Shown: positions 44,246 to 54,525 of the stretch, one piece after another
Position numbering within the stretch: position 1 is the first letter of the stretch
Layout: each line of letters begins with the position of its first letter
Assembly: GCA_002840125.1 (NCBI GenBank)
Contig: PGZF01000003.1
Coordinates: 62,001 to 126,000 of the forward strand
Length of the DNA: 64,000 nucleotides
Reading direction: 5' to 3'
Origin: Gammaproteobacteria bacterium HGW-Gammaproteobacteria-15
Lineage (GTDB): Bacteria; Pseudomonadota; Gammaproteobacteria; Enterobacterales; Alteromonadaceae
The notes under the pieces: generated by a model
What the model was told of the DNA's origin: nothing
Database searches by the model: none
What the model saw: the letters and a program-made list of their open reading frames with translations, nothing else
Translations under genes and position numbers: made by a program

Positions 44246-45303
44246 AACTGTTGCTCTGCTACTACTTTGTCAAACATAGCCGTGACCTGGGCCACTGTGA
44301 TTTTTTGCATAATATCGCTACCTTTCACCCGGGTACCCCATTTTAGCTCTGCTGCTGTTTTGCCTCGTTGCTCCAGCAATGATTGGTGATACACCTCAAC
44401 AACATACTGCCGGAATAAATAAGGCCCGGTGCGATCCGGGTTACTATGGCCATATAAACCTATCACCGGCGTACCAACGGCCACCGCCATATGAGTTGGG
44501 CCGGTATCCGGCGCCAATACTACACTGGCGTGTTTTAACAACGCCAGCAGCTGCTTTAAAGTGGTTTTGCCGGTTAAATCAGTGATTGGCTGCTGTGCTG
44601 ATGCCAGAATAGCCTGGCTTAAATTCCGCTCCAGCTCTGTTGGGCCACCACATAAGATCACAGCAAAACCTTTAGACTGTGCATAGTCAGCCAGGGCGGC
44701 ATAACGTTCCGCTAACCAGTTGCGTTCGGCTTTAGATGCGGCAGGGCTGATGATAAGAACACGGGTATTGCCAATAGCTGCAAGTTGTTCTTTGGCCCAT
44801 TGCTCGTCGGTGTCAGGAACAGGCAGCTGCCAGGTAGGATTTTTGCCAAGCTCTTGCTCTGATACCCCAATAGCTTTGGCAAACTGGCGAAAGCCATCCA
44901 GCACATGGCTACGTGGCGCCGGCTCGATACGGTGACGCATAAAAAGCGCATGCAGCTCTTTGGCGGTGTGCCAGTCGAAACCGATTTTTTTGCGGGCGTT
45001 AATACACAAAGAGGCAACATTCGCCCGCAAGGCCACCTGCATATGCAGCAGCATATCGAAATAGTCGTGTTTTAAATCCTGCTTCAACTGGCTGTAGGCG
45101 GCTTTGCCAAGCTTTTTATCAAACACGACAAAACGTACACCGGGCAAGCCCTCCAGCAAGCGGGCTTCCACTTTGCCGATGATCCAGGTGATTTGCGCTT
45201 GTGGATGCTGGCGCTGAATGCTTTGCACTACAGACACTGCATTGCAGACATCGCCAATAGCAGATAAACGCAGAATACAAATAGATTTTATCGGTTGCGA
45301 CAA
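44242..45303 (-). CDS. family 9 glycosyltransferase (ADP-heptose:LPS heptosyltransferase-like)
   Basis: A 353-residue GT-B enzyme. Its N-terminus I-C-I-L-R-L-S-A-I-G-D-V is the GT9 signature. A late A-P-D-T-G-P-T-H-M-A block binds the ADP-heptose. It should add an L-glycero-D-manno-heptose to the inner core. Whether it corresponds to heptosyltransferase I, II or III is not clear, so no symbol is given. It lies one base downstream of hldE and overlaps gmhB. Confidence 0.9.
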   Translation of the reverse strand: MSQPIKSICILRLSAIGDVCNAVSVVQSIQRQHPQAQITWIIGKVEARLLEGLPGVRFVVFDKKLGKAAYSQLKQDLKHDYFDMLLHMQVALRANVASLCINARKKIGFDWHTAKELHALFMRHRIEPAPRSHVLDGFRQFAKAIGVSEQELGKNPTWQLPVPDTDEQWAKEQLAAIGNTRVLIISPAASKAERNWLAERYAALADYAQSKGFAVILCGGPTELERNLSQAILASAQQPITDLTGKTTLKQLLALLKHASVVLAPDTGPTHMAVAVGTPVIGLYGHSNPDRTGPYLFRQYVVEVYHQSLLEQRGKTAAELKWGTRVKGSDIMQKITVAQVTAMFDKVVAEQQL

Positions 45304-45304
45304 A

Positions 45305-46765
45305 TCAGTTATTTCCCTGTAAGTCCTGGATCTTACGTATTACTTTACTGGTAGAGCGGCCATCGACAAAGGTAAGTACCTGCACTTCACCGCCGTTGGC
45401 TATCACTACATCAGCGCCCACTATGGTTGCAATGCTGTAGTCGCCACCTTTTACCAATACGTCAGGCAAAATAGTGCTGATTAACTTTAACGGCGTATCG
45501 TTTTCGGCTGCGTTATCGCCAAAAGGCACCACCCAGTCGACACTGGCCAAACTTGCCAGCACAGTAGCGCGGTCTTCCAAAGTATTGATAGGGCGCTGTT
45601 CGCCTTTTAACCGGCGCACTGACGCATCTGAATTCAGGCCTACTACTAAACGGTCACCCAACGCCCTGGCCTGGGCTAAATAACGCACATGACCGGCGTG
45701 TAAAATATCAAAACAACCATTGGTAAACACAATACGCTCGCCGTTTTGCCGGGCAAACTGTATATGCTGCAGTACTTTGTTAAAAGGCGTCTGGTAAAAA
45801 TCGCCCTGGCGGAATAAATCTTTATTCAGCTTAGCGGCCAGCTCTTCAGGAGAAACCGTTGCTGCTCCTACTTTGCCTACCACTATGCCAGCCGCTAAAT
45901 TAGCCAGCTGAGTGGCGTCATGTAAGGACATACCGGCGCTTAACATCACCGCCAACGTGGCGATGACGGTATCGCCGGCACCGGTAACATCACTGACCTC
46001 CAGCACTTGTGCCGGGAAGTGAAAATGTTCAGTAGCAGTAATAAGGCTCATGCCTTGTTCGCTGCGGGTTAATAAAATAGAAGCTACGCCGGCTTTTTGC
46101 ATCAGCTCGCGGGCTGAACTTAGCATCTCTTCCACCGAGCCGGTTTTGCCGCCTGCCGTTTTAAACTCACCTAAATTCGGCGTAATCACATCAGCACCGG
46201 CGTATACCGATAAGTCCGCTTGTTTTGGGTCTACCAATACAGTTTTGCCAGCCGCTTTGGCCAGTTTGATCATTTTGGCAATATGCTGCAACGAGCCTTT
46301 GTTGTAATCACTAAACAGAATGACATCGTAGTTCTGATACACAGTGGCAAAACGCTCTGCCAGCAGTCCGGCGTCATCAACGCTGAACATTTCTTCCTGG
46401 TCCAGCCTTACTATTTGCTGCTGGCGCGACACCACCCGCATTTTTGCGATGGTGGGTTTATGCTGCTGGCTAAACAGCTCGGAGTGAATTTGTTCCCCGG
46501 CCAGCAACTGCTGCAAAGACTCGCCGGCACTGTCGTTGCCAATAATACCTAATAAGCCCACTTTACCGTCCAGGTGGGCGATATTGCGTGCCACGTTGGC
46601 AGCGCCACCGGCTTTATCTTCTATTTTGCTGATTTTCACCACAGGCACCGGGGCTTCAGGCGATATCCGCTGCGAGTCGCCGTTAAAATAGCGGTCCAGC
46701 ATCACATCACCTACCACCAACACAGAAGCAGAAGACAAATTTTGCAGCAGGCTCAGGTTAATCAT
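45305..46765 (-). CDS. hldE: bifunctional heptose 7-phosphate kinase / heptose 1-phosphate adenylyltransferase
   Basis: A 486-residue fusion. The N-terminal ribokinase-like domain (about 1-320) shows G-D-V-M-L-D-R-Y, the G-G-A-A-N-V-A-R-N substrate block and the anion-hole G-A-G-D-T. The C-terminal nucleotidyltransferase domain (about 345-486) shows [12 protein letters not shown] with its H-x-G-H motif. It carries out two steps of ADP-heptose synthesis. Its start overlaps the gmhA stop by one base, so these genes form one operon. Confidence 0.95.
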   Translation of the reverse strand: MINLSLLQNLSSASVLVVGDVMLDRYFNGDSQRISPEAPVPVVKISKIEDKAGGAANVARNIAHLDGKVGLLGIIGNDSAGESLQQLLAGEQIHSELFSQQHKPTIAKMRVVSRQQQIVRLDQEEMFSVDDAGLLAERFATVYQNYDVILFSDYNKGSLQHIAKMIKLAKAAGKTVLVDPKQADLSVYAGADVITPNLGEFKTAGGKTGSVEEMLSSARELMQKAGVASILLTRSEQGMSLITATEHFHFPAQVLEVSDVTGAGDTVIATLAVMLSAGMSLHDATQLANLAAGIVVGKVGAATVSPEELAAKLNKDLFRQGDFYQTPFNKVLQHIQFARQNGERIVFTNGCFDILHAGHVRYLAQARALGDRLVVGLNSDASVRRLKGEQRPINTLEDRATVLASLASVDWVVPFGDNAAENDTPLKLISTILPDVLVKGGDYSIATIVGADVVIANGGEVQVLTFVDGRSTSKVIRKIQDLQGNN

Positions 46766-47346
46766 TAATTGTTTCCTACGATGGCCATATCCAAAGCCTC
46801 ACAGAGCCAGTGGCCGATAAACATATGTATTTCCTGAATACGGGCAGTTTCGTCGTTTTTAACGATAATAGGCAGTTTGGCAATGTCTTTCACTAAGCCA
46901 CCATCGCGGCCGGTCAGAGCTACGGTAAAAGCGCCTAATTCATTGGCAGCTTTTAAGGCTAAATTGATATTGGGGCTTTTGCCTGACGTGGTTAAACCAA
47001 TCACCACATCTTGTGGCCGCACTAAACCTAACACCTGACGCTCAAATACGCTGTCAAAATGGTAGTCGTTGGCGTGGGCTGTCAGAATAGAAGTGTCGGT
47101 TGTTAAAGCAATAGAAGCCAGCGGGCCACGTTCTGCTTTGTAACGCACCATAAACTCGGCGGCCAAATGCTGGCTGTCGGCCGCGCTGCCGCCATTGCCC
47201 ATCCATACCACTTTGCCGCCTTGTTTTAAGCAGTCCTGCACGGCGGCCAGTAATTGCATAGCCTGGCTATGATAAGCCTCCACCGTGGCAAAGGCATCAC
47301 GGTGACGTGTTAAACTGTGTAAAAAACTCTGTTCTAAATCTGACAT
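46765..47346 (-). CDS. gmhA: sedoheptulose 7-phosphate isomerase
   Basis: A 193-residue SIS-fold enzyme, the first step of ADP-heptose synthesis. The phosphosugar-binding blocks [17 protein letters not shown] and L-T-T-S-G-K-S-P-N are present, with E-I-H-M-F-I-G-H near the C-terminus. I place the start at 47346, giving the usual family length. A longer frame runs into the divergent glycosyltransferase promoter region. DiaA is the main alternative in this fold, but the operon favours GmhA. Confidence 0.93.
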   Translation of the reverse strand: MSDLEQSFLHSLTRHRDAFATVEAYHSQAMQLLAAVQDCLKQGGKVVWMGNGGSAADSQHLAAEFMVRYKAERGPLASIALTTDTSILTAHANDYHFDSVFERQVLGLVRPQDVVIGLTTSGKSPNINLALKAANELGAFTVALTGRDGGLVKDIAKLPIIVKNDETARIQEIHMFIGHWLCEALDMAIVGNN

Positions 47347-47521
47347 ATAAGGCTCGGCTTGGCTGCTTGAATAAAGGCATTTTAACGGATCTTGTTTATT
47401 GCAAAAGAACTTTTTCGCAATGCTCTGTGTCTGCAAGGCCGGTGTGGGAAAAAAAGCTCTGTCTTTAGAAGTGGTTCAGGTAAAATCGTTGCATATTTGC
47501 GACACAAAACGGAAAAAATAC

Positions 47522-48301
47522 ATGGGACAGTATGCTGGATACCCAATCTGGTTAATTAATCTGGATTCTAACCCTGAGCGTTATGAATCGGCTAAAAAGC
47601 AGCTGCACAAGCTGGGGCTGGATGCTGAGCGCTTTAGTGCCATTTATGGTAAAAACCTTAGCCCCTGCGATGTGGCAGCTTGTTATGATCCTACGCTCAA
47701 CCAGAAAAAATTCCGCCGGCCTTTGTCTCCCGGCGAAATTGGTTGTTATTTAAGTCACCGTACTTTATGGCAACGGATGGTGGATGAAAACATCGCTATG
47801 GCTTTTATTCTGGAAGACGACATTGACCTTGAGCCTGAATTTCTGACCGTGCTGGAAAAAATTACCCAGTTAAAGCATTGGGATATGATTAAACTGGCCG
47901 ATGACAGAGCAGGCCAGGGCGAGCAGAAAAAAGATCTGGGAGAGGGTTATCAACTGGTGAACTTTGCCAAAGTACCGAACTGCACCACAGCTTATGCCCT
48001 GACGCTGGAAGGCGCGAAAAAGCTGCTCAGCCGGCCGAAATTTTTCCGCCCCGTAGATGTCGACTTACAGTTTTACCCGGAGCTGAACCTGACGGTGTAT
48101 GCAATCTTACCTTATCGTTTATGGTCGGCCAGCCGTTTTGAAAGTGAAATTGACAAAATGAGTGGCGGCAGCCGCAAAGGGGGGACGTCGTTCTGGCGTA
48201 ACCTGAAATACCGTTTCCAGCTGAAATCTATCCGTAACAAGCATCTGTCAGGCGATCTGTCGCAGGTACAGTTTAATCCCGCCAAACAGGAAGAGGTTTG
48301 A
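47522..48301 (+). CDS. family 25 glycosyltransferase (LOS/LPS core)
   Basis: A 259-residue GT25 protein. W-L-I-N-L-D-S-N-P-E-R starts the fold. L-S-P-G-E-I-G-C-Y-L-S-H is the family block. A-F-I-L-E-D-D-I-D-L holds the D-x-D-like acidic site for the nucleotide sugar. It is the first gene of the rightward core operon, diverging from gmhA. The ATG at 47522 is supported by the conserved N-terminus. Typical members add galactose or another hexose to the core. Confidence 0.9.
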   Translation: MGQYAGYPIWLINLDSNPERYESAKKQLHKLGLDAERFSAIYGKNLSPCDVAACYDPTLNQKKFRRPLSPGEIGCYLSHRTLWQRMVDENIAMAFILEDDIDLEPEFLTVLEKITQLKHWDMIKLADDRAGQGEQKKDLGEGYQLVNFAKVPNCTTAYALTLEGAKKLLSRPKFFRPVDVDLQFYPELNLTVYAILPYRLWSASRFESEIDKMSGGSRKGGTSFWRNLKYRFQLKSIRNKHLSGDLSQVQFNPAKQEEV

Positions 48302-48303
48302 GC

Positions 48304-49083
48304 ATGCGTAGCCGTAAAATTTCCTGTTTTGTGATCTCCTGCAATGAAGAAGACCGCATTGAAGCCTGTTTACAATCACTGGCTGGCTGGGTTGATCAAC
48401 TGATAGTGGTCGACTCCGGCAGTAAAGACAGAACTGTAGAAATAGCTGCAAAGTACGCCGACAAAGTGTATCAAACCGACTGGCCGGGTTTTGGCCCGCA
48501 GCGTAACCGCGCTTTGGCCTGGTGTGAACATGACTGGGTGCTAAGCATAGACGCCGACGAAGTGCTGACGCCTGAACTTAAAGTAGAAATTGATCAGGTA
48601 TTGGCAGAGCCTGATTTAGACGCCAACTTTATCAAAATGCCATGGCACACTTACTTTTTTGGCAAGTTGCTTAAACATGGTCGTTACTCCACCCCGCAGG
48701 GTAAATTGTTTTTAAAAACCGGCGCCAGTTTTAAAGACCGTCAGGTGCATGAAACTCTGTTACTGCCTTACGAAAAAGTGCGGGTACTGAAGTCGGCCAT
48801 TATTCACCATAGCTGGCGCAGTTATCAGCATTGCCAGGAAAAGCACGTGAAATACGCCTGTTTAGGTGCTGAAGATAAATTTGCCCGTGGTAAAAAAGCT
48901 GGCTTGAGTTATGCCATTGTGCGGTTTTTCACCGACTTTATGCAGCAGTATGTACTGCGTTTAGGTTTCCTCGACGGTTGGCGTGGTTTATTAATGGCTA
49001 TAGTGCTTGGCCAGTACGCTTTTCATAAATACGCTGCTTTAGCCACCATGGTGGCTGATGCAAAAGCTAAAGCAAAAAGCTAA
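48304..49083 (+). CDS. family 2 glycosyltransferase (WaaE/KdtX-like)
   Basis: A 259-residue GT2 enzyme resembling the WaaE beta-1,4-glucosyltransferases that add glucose to heptose I. The N-terminus I-S-C-F-V-I-S-C-N-E-E-D and the G-S-K-D-R-T nucleotide block are typical. The metal site is S-I-D-A-D-E. W-A-L-S-like sequence and a late Q-Q-Y-V-L-R block match the family. The ATG at 48304 has AGGAAGAGG upstream, two bases after the GT25 stop. Next is a Kdo transferase gene one base away. Confidence 0.88.
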   Translation: MRSRKISCFVISCNEEDRIEACLQSLAGWVDQLIVVDSGSKDRTVEIAAKYADKVYQTDWPGFGPQRNRALAWCEHDWVLSIDADEVLTPELKVEIDQVLAEPDLDANFIKMPWHTYFFGKLLKHGRYSTPQGKLFLKTGASFKDRQVHETLLLPYEKVRVLKSAIIHHSWRSYQHCQEKHVKYACLGAEDKFARGKKAGLSYAIVRFFTDFMQQYVLRLGFLDGWRGLLMAIVLGQYAFHKYAALATMVADAKAKAKS

Positions 49084-51102
49084 ATGCAGCCTGTTTTTCT
49101 GCTGTTAAGATTGCTATACAGCGCCGTGATTGTGGCGCTGACGCCTTTACTGTTACTGTATTTGTTATTGCGCTCCCGCAAAGACCCAGCCTATCGCCGG
49201 CGTTTTGCTGAACGTTTTGCGTTAAAGTTGCCTGCTGTTTCTGCCCAAAACGGCATAGTGCTGCATACTGTCTCAGTGGGGGAGTTTAATGCTGCCAAGC
49301 CTTTGATTAAACAATTGTTGTTGCGGTATCCGCATCTGCCTCTCACTATTACCTGCACCACACCTACGGCCTCTGCAGCCATTGTAAAGTTACAGGCTGA
49401 ACAGCGCGAACTGGGCAAAAAGCTGGAACATTGCTACCTGCCGTTTGACTACCCTGTACTGATGCGCCGGTGGCTGAAGTGGATGCAGCCGCAGTTGTTG
49501 CTGATTTTAGAAACTGAGCTTTGGCCTAATCTGCTGGCCAATTGTAAAGCGCTGTCTATTCCGACTCTGGTGGTCAATGCCCGTTTATCGGCGCGCTCTG
49601 CCAAAGGTTATAAGCGTTTTAGTGCCTTAACGCAGCCTATGTTGCAACACATCGGCCAAATTCTGACGCAGGATAAAAACAGCGCCCGGCGTTTTTTAGC
49701 TTTGGGCGCAAAGCATGTACAGGTGGCAGGCAATGTAAAGTTTGAACTGGACGTGCCAGAAAGTAGTGTGCAACTGGCACAAAGTTTAAAACCTGTGCTG
49801 CAAGGCCGGATGGTCTGGGTGGCGGGCAGCACTCATGCCGGTGAAGATGAGCTGCTTATTCAGGCTTATCAGCAGTTAAAAAACCAGTTTCCGCAGCTAT
49901 TGCTGGTGTTGGTGCCCCGGCATCCGGAGCGTTTTGATGTTGTCGCGCAGCTGTTACAGCAACAGCAAGTTAAGTTTATCCGCCGTAGCAAAGGCCAGAT
50001 GCCAGCTGCCGACACCGAAGTCTGGCTTGGTGATTCAATGGGCGAATTATTAAGCTGGTATCAGCTGGCCGATTTTGTCTTTATCGGCGGTAGTCTGATT
50101 GAGCGCGGTGGCCATAATCCGCTGGAAGCTATGGCGTTTGCTAAAGCCGTTTTGTCAGGCCCTTATGTATTTAATTTTCAGCTGGTATTTCAGTTATTGC
50201 AACAACAGCAGGCGTATTTTCAGGTAGCTACTGTGGCTGATCTGGTCAGCACGGTAACTGAACTCATGCAGCACCCAGAGCTGGCTACTGAGGCCGGTGT
50301 AAAAGGTTTAAAACTGTATCAGCAGCAACAAGGTGCGGTGGCGCGCATAATGGCACAGGTGCAGGCATTAGTGCCGCTGGCTGATATCAGCATAATTAAC
50401 AATGGCAAGGCTGTAGCGTGTTTTGACCCGGCGTTTTATCCGCAATTTGAGCTTAAATATTTTCAGGCGCAATATTGGCAGCAGCAAGGTTTAGTAACAG
50501 GCCAGTCGAAGGGGCGTAATACCGTATGGTTTGTGGAGCAGCATGGCAAACAGGCGGTACTGCGGCATTATTACCGTGGTGGCCTGGTGGGTAAAATCAA
50601 CCAAGACCGGTTTTGGCCCCAGCCGGTAACACAAAGCCGTGCTATGGCAGAATTTAGTTTACTCTGGCAAATGCGGCAGTGGGGGTTACCTGTACCCCGG
50701 CCCTGTGCTGCTTTGTATCAGCAACATAGCTTTGGCTATAGCGCCGATATATTGATTGAACTTATACCTGGCACCACCGACCTTGCCCATCTATTGCAAC
50801 AACGTGCTTTAACCCGCGCTGAGTGGCAGCAACTGGGGGCTTTAATCGCGCGTTTTCATCAGCACAATGTGTATCACTCAGATTTAAACTGCCACAATAT
50901 TTTGCTGGATGATCAGGACAAATTCTGGCTGATCGATTTTGATAAATGTGAGCGGCGTACCGCAGGCGATTGGATGCAGGCTAATCTGGCCCGCTTATTA
51001 CGGTCTTTAAATAAAGAACGTGCTCTGCATCCTGAATTCAGCTGGCAGCCGGAGCACTGGCCCGCCTTGCTTCAGGGCTATAACCGGCAGTTAAACGGTT
51101 AA
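49084..51102 (+). CDS. waaA: fused Kdo transferase (WaaA) and Kdo kinase (KdkA)
   Basis: A 672-residue protein made of two enzymes. Residues 1-430 are a complete WaaA: N-terminal membrane anchor, S-V-G-E with catalytic Glu67, E-T-E-L-W-P-N-L and the late G-G-S-L-I-E-R-G-G-H-N-P-L-E block. Residues 435-672 are a Kdo kinase: H-S-D-L-N-C-H-N (598-605) catalytic loop and D-F-D-K (618-621) metal site. It would add a Kdo to lipid A and then phosphorylate it, as in organisms with one phosphorylated Kdo. The frame is continuous, with no sign of an artefact. The fusion is the unusual part. It closes the operon with a strong terminator after it. Confidence 0.9.
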   Translation: MQPVFLLLRLLYSAVIVALTPLLLLYLLLRSRKDPAYRRRFAERFALKLPAVSAQNGIVLHTVSVGEFNAAKPLIKQLLLRYPHLPLTITCTTPTASAAIVKLQAEQRELGKKLEHCYLPFDYPVLMRRWLKWMQPQLLLILETELWPNLLANCKALSIPTLVVNARLSARSAKGYKRFSALTQPMLQHIGQILTQDKNSARRFLALGAKHVQVAGNVKFELDVPESSVQLAQSLKPVLQGRMVWVAGSTHAGEDELLIQAYQQLKNQFPQLLLVLVPRHPERFDVVAQLLQQQQVKFIRRSKGQMPAADTEVWLGDSMGELLSWYQLADFVFIGGSLIERGGHNPLEAMAFAKAVLSGPYVFNFQLVFQLLQQQQAYFQVATVADLVSTVTELMQHPELATEAGVKGLKLYQQQQGAVARIMAQVQALVPLADISIINNGKAVACFDPAFYPQFELKYFQAQYWQQQGLVTGQSKGRNTVWFVEQHGKQAVLRHYYRGGLVGKINQDRFWPQPVTQSRAMAEFSLLWQMRQWGLPVPRPCAALYQQHSFGYSADILIELIPGTTDLAHLLQQRALTRAEWQQLGALIARFHQHNVYHSDLNCHNILLDDQDKFWLIDFDKCERRTAGDWMQANLARLLRSLNKERALHPEFSWQPEHWPALLQGYNRQLNG

Positions 51103-51109
51103 ACAGTTA

Positions 51110-51137
51110 AACAAGGCCAGCGTAGGCTGGCCTTGTT
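51110..51137. terminator. bidirectional terminator after the Kdo transferase-kinase gene
   Basis: AACAAGGCCAGC and GCTGGCCTTGTT make a 12-bp perfect stem with a 4-base loop. It is placed between the converging waaA fusion and subtilase genes, so it can serve both. Confidence 0.85.
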
Positions 51138-51169
51138 ACTTACCATACAATAGCTAGCTGCCGAAAATA

Positions 51170-52912
51170 TTACGGTTTGTATTCAGTAACCAGCGTTACA
51201 CCGCTAAAAGTACTGTATGCCCGTATACTGATATACCAGGTTGCTGCCTGTGGATTAGTAAAGGCACAACTTTCATTGTTGCCGGTTTTGTAAGGCCGGC
51301 AGTCATAACTGCTGGTAGTGGGCTGGGCACCACGGCGTACATATAGATCTGCATCGCCGGTACCACCGGACATTGTCACGTTTAATGTGCTCATGCCCGC
51401 CGGAACAGCCAGTGTATAATGCAACCAGTTACCGCTGGTAGCGCTGAGATTATTCAACGTACTGCTGGCACCGCTGCTGCCAGAGCCTTTGGCCGCCAAC
51501 ACTGCCGCGTTGGCATCGACAATACCGGTGCCACAGCCTGAGCATGCCGCAGGGAAGCTACGGGCGGTGTTTCTCAGGATCTGCTCTATTTCATCAGGGC
51601 TAGCCGACGGTTTTACCTGCTTAATTAAAGCGGCTACACCGGCCACATGCGGAGCCGCCATAGAGGTACCCTGACTGTAACCATAACTGTCGCTGCCGGG
51701 TGTTGTAGAGCCGGTATTGTAGGTCGACAACACGCCGTTAGGATCATTGGCCGAATTCATCGCTCCGCCGGGGGCTGCCACATCCACCGAGGTGCCATAG
51801 TTTGAGTAGTACGCGCGACCACCGCTGCGATTGGTTGCCGCTACATTTACTACGCCAGCACAATTACCCGGATTAAAATTATTGGCGTTACTGTTGTCAT
51901 TGCCAGCTGCTATCACAATTACAGCACCGTTATTGCGGGCAAGATTAATGGCGTTTTGCGTTGTACTGGAACAGGCTCCGCCGCCGCCGAGGCTCATATT
52001 AATGACGCTGGCCGGGTTGGCATTGGCCGGCACACCGGATACCGTGCCGCCAGATGCCCAAATAATACCGTCGGCAATATCTGAAGTATAACCACCACAT
52101 TTACCCAGTACCCGCACCGGCACGATCTTAGCGTTATAAGCCACACCAGCAACACCGCTGTTATTGTTAGTTACTGCGGCAATGGTGCCAGCGACATGGG
52201 TACCATGCCAGCTGGATGCGCGGAACGATGTAGGCTGGCCATTACCGCATTCACCGGCGTTGGTCCAGTCACCCGGATCGCGGGCATCATTGTCGCGGCC
52301 GTTGCCATCATTACCAACAAAGCTGTCAGAGATCATGTCATAACCTGGCAGAATATTGGCATTTAAATCGGCATGTGGCCGGTAACCGGTGTCAAGCACT
52401 GCGACTACCACGCCCTGGCCGGTAGCATTGTCCCAGGCTGCTGGCGCACGCAGGCCGCCGGTGGTTTCAAAGTAATGCCACTGATTACCGTACTGGGTAT
52501 CATTTGGTGTGGCAGTGGGTTGCAACATCACGTCTTCTTCTACCAGCTCAACCTCGTCATCCTGGGCCAATAGTTGCAGCATACGCTGCGTTTCTTGTCT
52601 GGATAATTTGCGCTCGGCGCGGAATATTGCGTGTTTGTTCAGCCCCATATCGCGGACAAAACGCATATTCTCGCCGGCACGGCTACTCAGGCGCTGAGCT
52701 TTTTGCGCCATACGATCTGCTTTGACTTGTTGGCCAGCACTGGCTGGCAACGCTGAGCTAATATCAGCGGCGGAGCCTTTGTACTTAATAATAAATCGGG
52801 TAGCCGGGCCTTCGGTTATGTCAGAGTCGTTGGCGATGGTGGACGTGGATAAAAATGCGGCAGGCAGACAGAGCACAGCCAGCGCGGATAATTTAAAGGA
52901 TGTTTTTTTCAT
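51170..52912 (-). CDS. secreted subtilisin-like serine protease (S8) with C-terminal PPC domain
   Basis: A 580-residue exported protease. Signal peptide about 1-27, then an I9-like propeptide (about 38-130). The S8 catalytic domain has D174 (A-V-L-D-T-G), H236 (S-W-H-G-T-H-V-A-G), the oxyanion Asn in A-A-G-N-D-N, and S417 (G-T-S-M-A-A-P-H). A PPC (pre-peptidase C-terminal) domain spans about 480-580 with G-D-A-D-L-Y-V-R-R, usually removed on maturation. Probably secreted by type II secretion for protein scavenging (inference). The promoter region is the AT-rich stretch upstream. Confidence 0.95.
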   Translation of the reverse strand: MKKTSFKLSALAVLCLPAAFLSTSTIANDSDITEGPATRFIIKYKGSAADISSALPASAGQQVKADRMAQKAQRLSSRAGENMRFVRDMGLNKHAIFRAERKLSRQETQRMLQLLAQDDEVELVEEDVMLQPTATPNDTQYGNQWHYFETTGGLRAPAAWDNATGQGVVVAVLDTGYRPHADLNANILPGYDMISDSFVGNDGNGRDNDARDPGDWTNAGECGNGQPTSFRASSWHGTHVAGTIAAVTNNNSGVAGVAYNAKIVPVRVLGKCGGYTSDIADGIIWASGGTVSGVPANANPASVINMSLGGGGACSSTTQNAINLARNNGAVIVIAAGNDNSNANNFNPGNCAGVVNVAATNRSGGRAYYSNYGTSVDVAAPGGAMNSANDPNGVLSTYNTGSTTPGSDSYGYSQGTSMAAPHVAGVAALIKQVKPSASPDEIEQILRNTARSFPAACSGCGTGIVDANAAVLAAKGSGSSGASSTLNNLSATSGNWLHYTLAVPAGMSTLNVTMSGGTGDADLYVRRGAQPTTSSYDCRPYKTGNNESCAFTNPQAATWYISIRAYSTFSGVTLVTEYKP

Positions 52913-53285
52913 ATTATTATTAAAACCTGGATTATTGTTGGAAGTTGGTGTCTGGTGGAACGCCGTCCAGCCAGGGGTTGATTTTTAGCTGGCTGCTACC
53001 GAGAAGTAAACTGGTGGTGTTTTGCGCATTTTTCTAACAAAGGTAAGGTTGTAAACGACTGTTTCTGGAAAAGGTCTAATTTTAATTTTTACAATTTATT
53101 AAATATTTCTGCAAAGGTTAACCTGGCTCAGTTGTTTTACAAATAGTTACAAATGTAACAGATAACTTTTAGTTATATATTATGCTTAAATGGCATTTAT
53201 AAGTGTCATAATATTTTACAGTATTGCACCCACAGTCAATGTCGCCGACAATAGCGCCTTTGCAAATATCAGGTGTGCAAGCGCT
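52913..53285. other. intergenic region between subtilase and flavoprotein genes
   Basis: 373 bases between divergent genes. It is AT-rich, with a promoter-like AT stretch near 53170-53190 facing the flavoprotein gene. A short 5-bp inverted repeat (GTTAC-AAAT-GTAAC, 53146-53159) is present. No gene is convincing here: an open frame from 53190 only extends the flavoprotein N-terminus into non-conserved sequence. Confidence 0.6.
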
Positions 53286-54467
53286 ATGCAGCAGTGGGAT
53301 GTAATAATAATAGGGGCTGGTGCAGCTGGCTTAATGTGTGCCATTGAGGCCGGTAAACGCGGCCGCAGGGTGCTGCTGTTAGATAATGGTAAACGGGTGG
53401 GCCGTAAGATCCTGATGTCGGGCGGTGGCCGTTGCAATTTTACCAATATGTATGCCGGGCCGGAAAATTTTCTGTCGCAAAACAAACACTTCTGTAAATC
53501 AGCCCTTAGCCGCTATACGCAGTGGGATTTTATCGCCTTGGTGCAAAAACATGCTATTGCCTACCACGAGAAAACCCTCGGTCAGCTGTTTTGTGATGAC
53601 AGCGCCAAAGATATTGTTGATATGCTGCTAAGCGAGGCCAAAGCCGCCAATGTGCAAATTGCCCTGCAGCAAACTATTACTGGCGTCGGCTTTGCTGATG
53701 GCCAATACACAGTTACTACAGCAGAGCTGAGCCGCCAGTGCCACAGTTTAGTGGTGGCCAGCGGTGGTTTAAGCCTGCCAAATTTAGGCGCTACAGCCTT
53801 TGGTTTTCAGCTGGCCGAACAGTTTGGTTTAAAAGTGTTGCCGCTGCGTGCTGCCTTAGTGCCATTAACCTGGCAACCCAGCGACAAAGCGGTATTTGAA
53901 GAAATAAGTGGTGTGTCGTTGCCGGTAACGGCTGAAGCCAACGGCACCATATTCCCGGAAGATATGCTATTTACCCACCGCGGTTTAAGCGGGCCGGCCA
54001 TACTGCAAATTTCCAGCTACTGGCAACCGGGTGATGAAGTAATAGTAAATATGGTGCCGCAAACCGATGTGGCTGATTTTCTGGCTACACAGCAACAAGC
54101 TCACCCGGAGCAGGAAGTAAAAACCGCGCTGGCTAAATTGCTACCAAAACGGCTGGTAGAAAAGCTGCTGGAGCTAAAGGTGTTCACTAACCAACCGCTG
54201 AAAGCGCTTAACCCAAAAAGCATTAAACAGCTTGCCGACAGCCTGCATGCGTACGTATTTAAACCCAACGGCACCGAGGGCTACCGCACCGCAGAGGTGA
54301 CTATTGGCGGGGTTGATACCGATTATTTATCCTCCAAAACCATGGAAGCCAAGCAACAACCGGGTTTGTATTTTATCGGCGAAGTGGTCGACGTAACCGG
54401 TTGGCTTGGCGGGTATAACTTCCAGTGGGCCTGGGCGTCTGGTTGGGTGGCAGGGCAGTATTGTTGA
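53286..54467 (+). CDS. HI0933/YhiN-family flavoprotein
   Basis: About 393 residues with an N-terminal FAD-binding fold (V-I-I-I-G-A-G-A-A-G-L-M-C-A). The family-specific K-I-L-M-S-G-G-G-R-C-N-F-T-N block and a C-terminal G-G-Y-N-F-Q-W-A-W-A-S-G motif follow. This is the uncharacterised NAD(P)/FAD-dependent oxidoreductase YhiN group. The ATG at 53286 gives the conserved start. Monocistronic, at the left border of the defence-type island. Confidence 0.92.
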   Translation: MQQWDVIIIGAGAAGLMCAIEAGKRGRRVLLLDNGKRVGRKILMSGGGRCNFTNMYAGPENFLSQNKHFCKSALSRYTQWDFIALVQKHAIAYHEKTLGQLFCDDSAKDIVDMLLSEAKAANVQIALQQTITGVGFADGQYTVTTAELSRQCHSLVVASGGLSLPNLGATAFGFQLAEQFGLKVLPLRAALVPLTWQPSDKAVFEEISGVSLPVTAEANGTIFPEDMLFTHRGLSGPAILQISSYWQPGDEVIVNMVPQTDVADFLATQQQAHPEQEVKTALAKLLPKRLVEKLLELKVFTNQPLKALNPKSIKQLADSLHAYVFKPNGTEGYRTAEVTIGGVDTDYLSSKTMEAKQQPGLYFIGEVVDVTGWLGGYNFQWAWASGWVAGQYC

Positions 54468-54525
54468 GTCGGTGATCTATTAGTGGAGCGCTGTTATTCA
54501 AAAGCATGATGGCTACTGGAATTAG

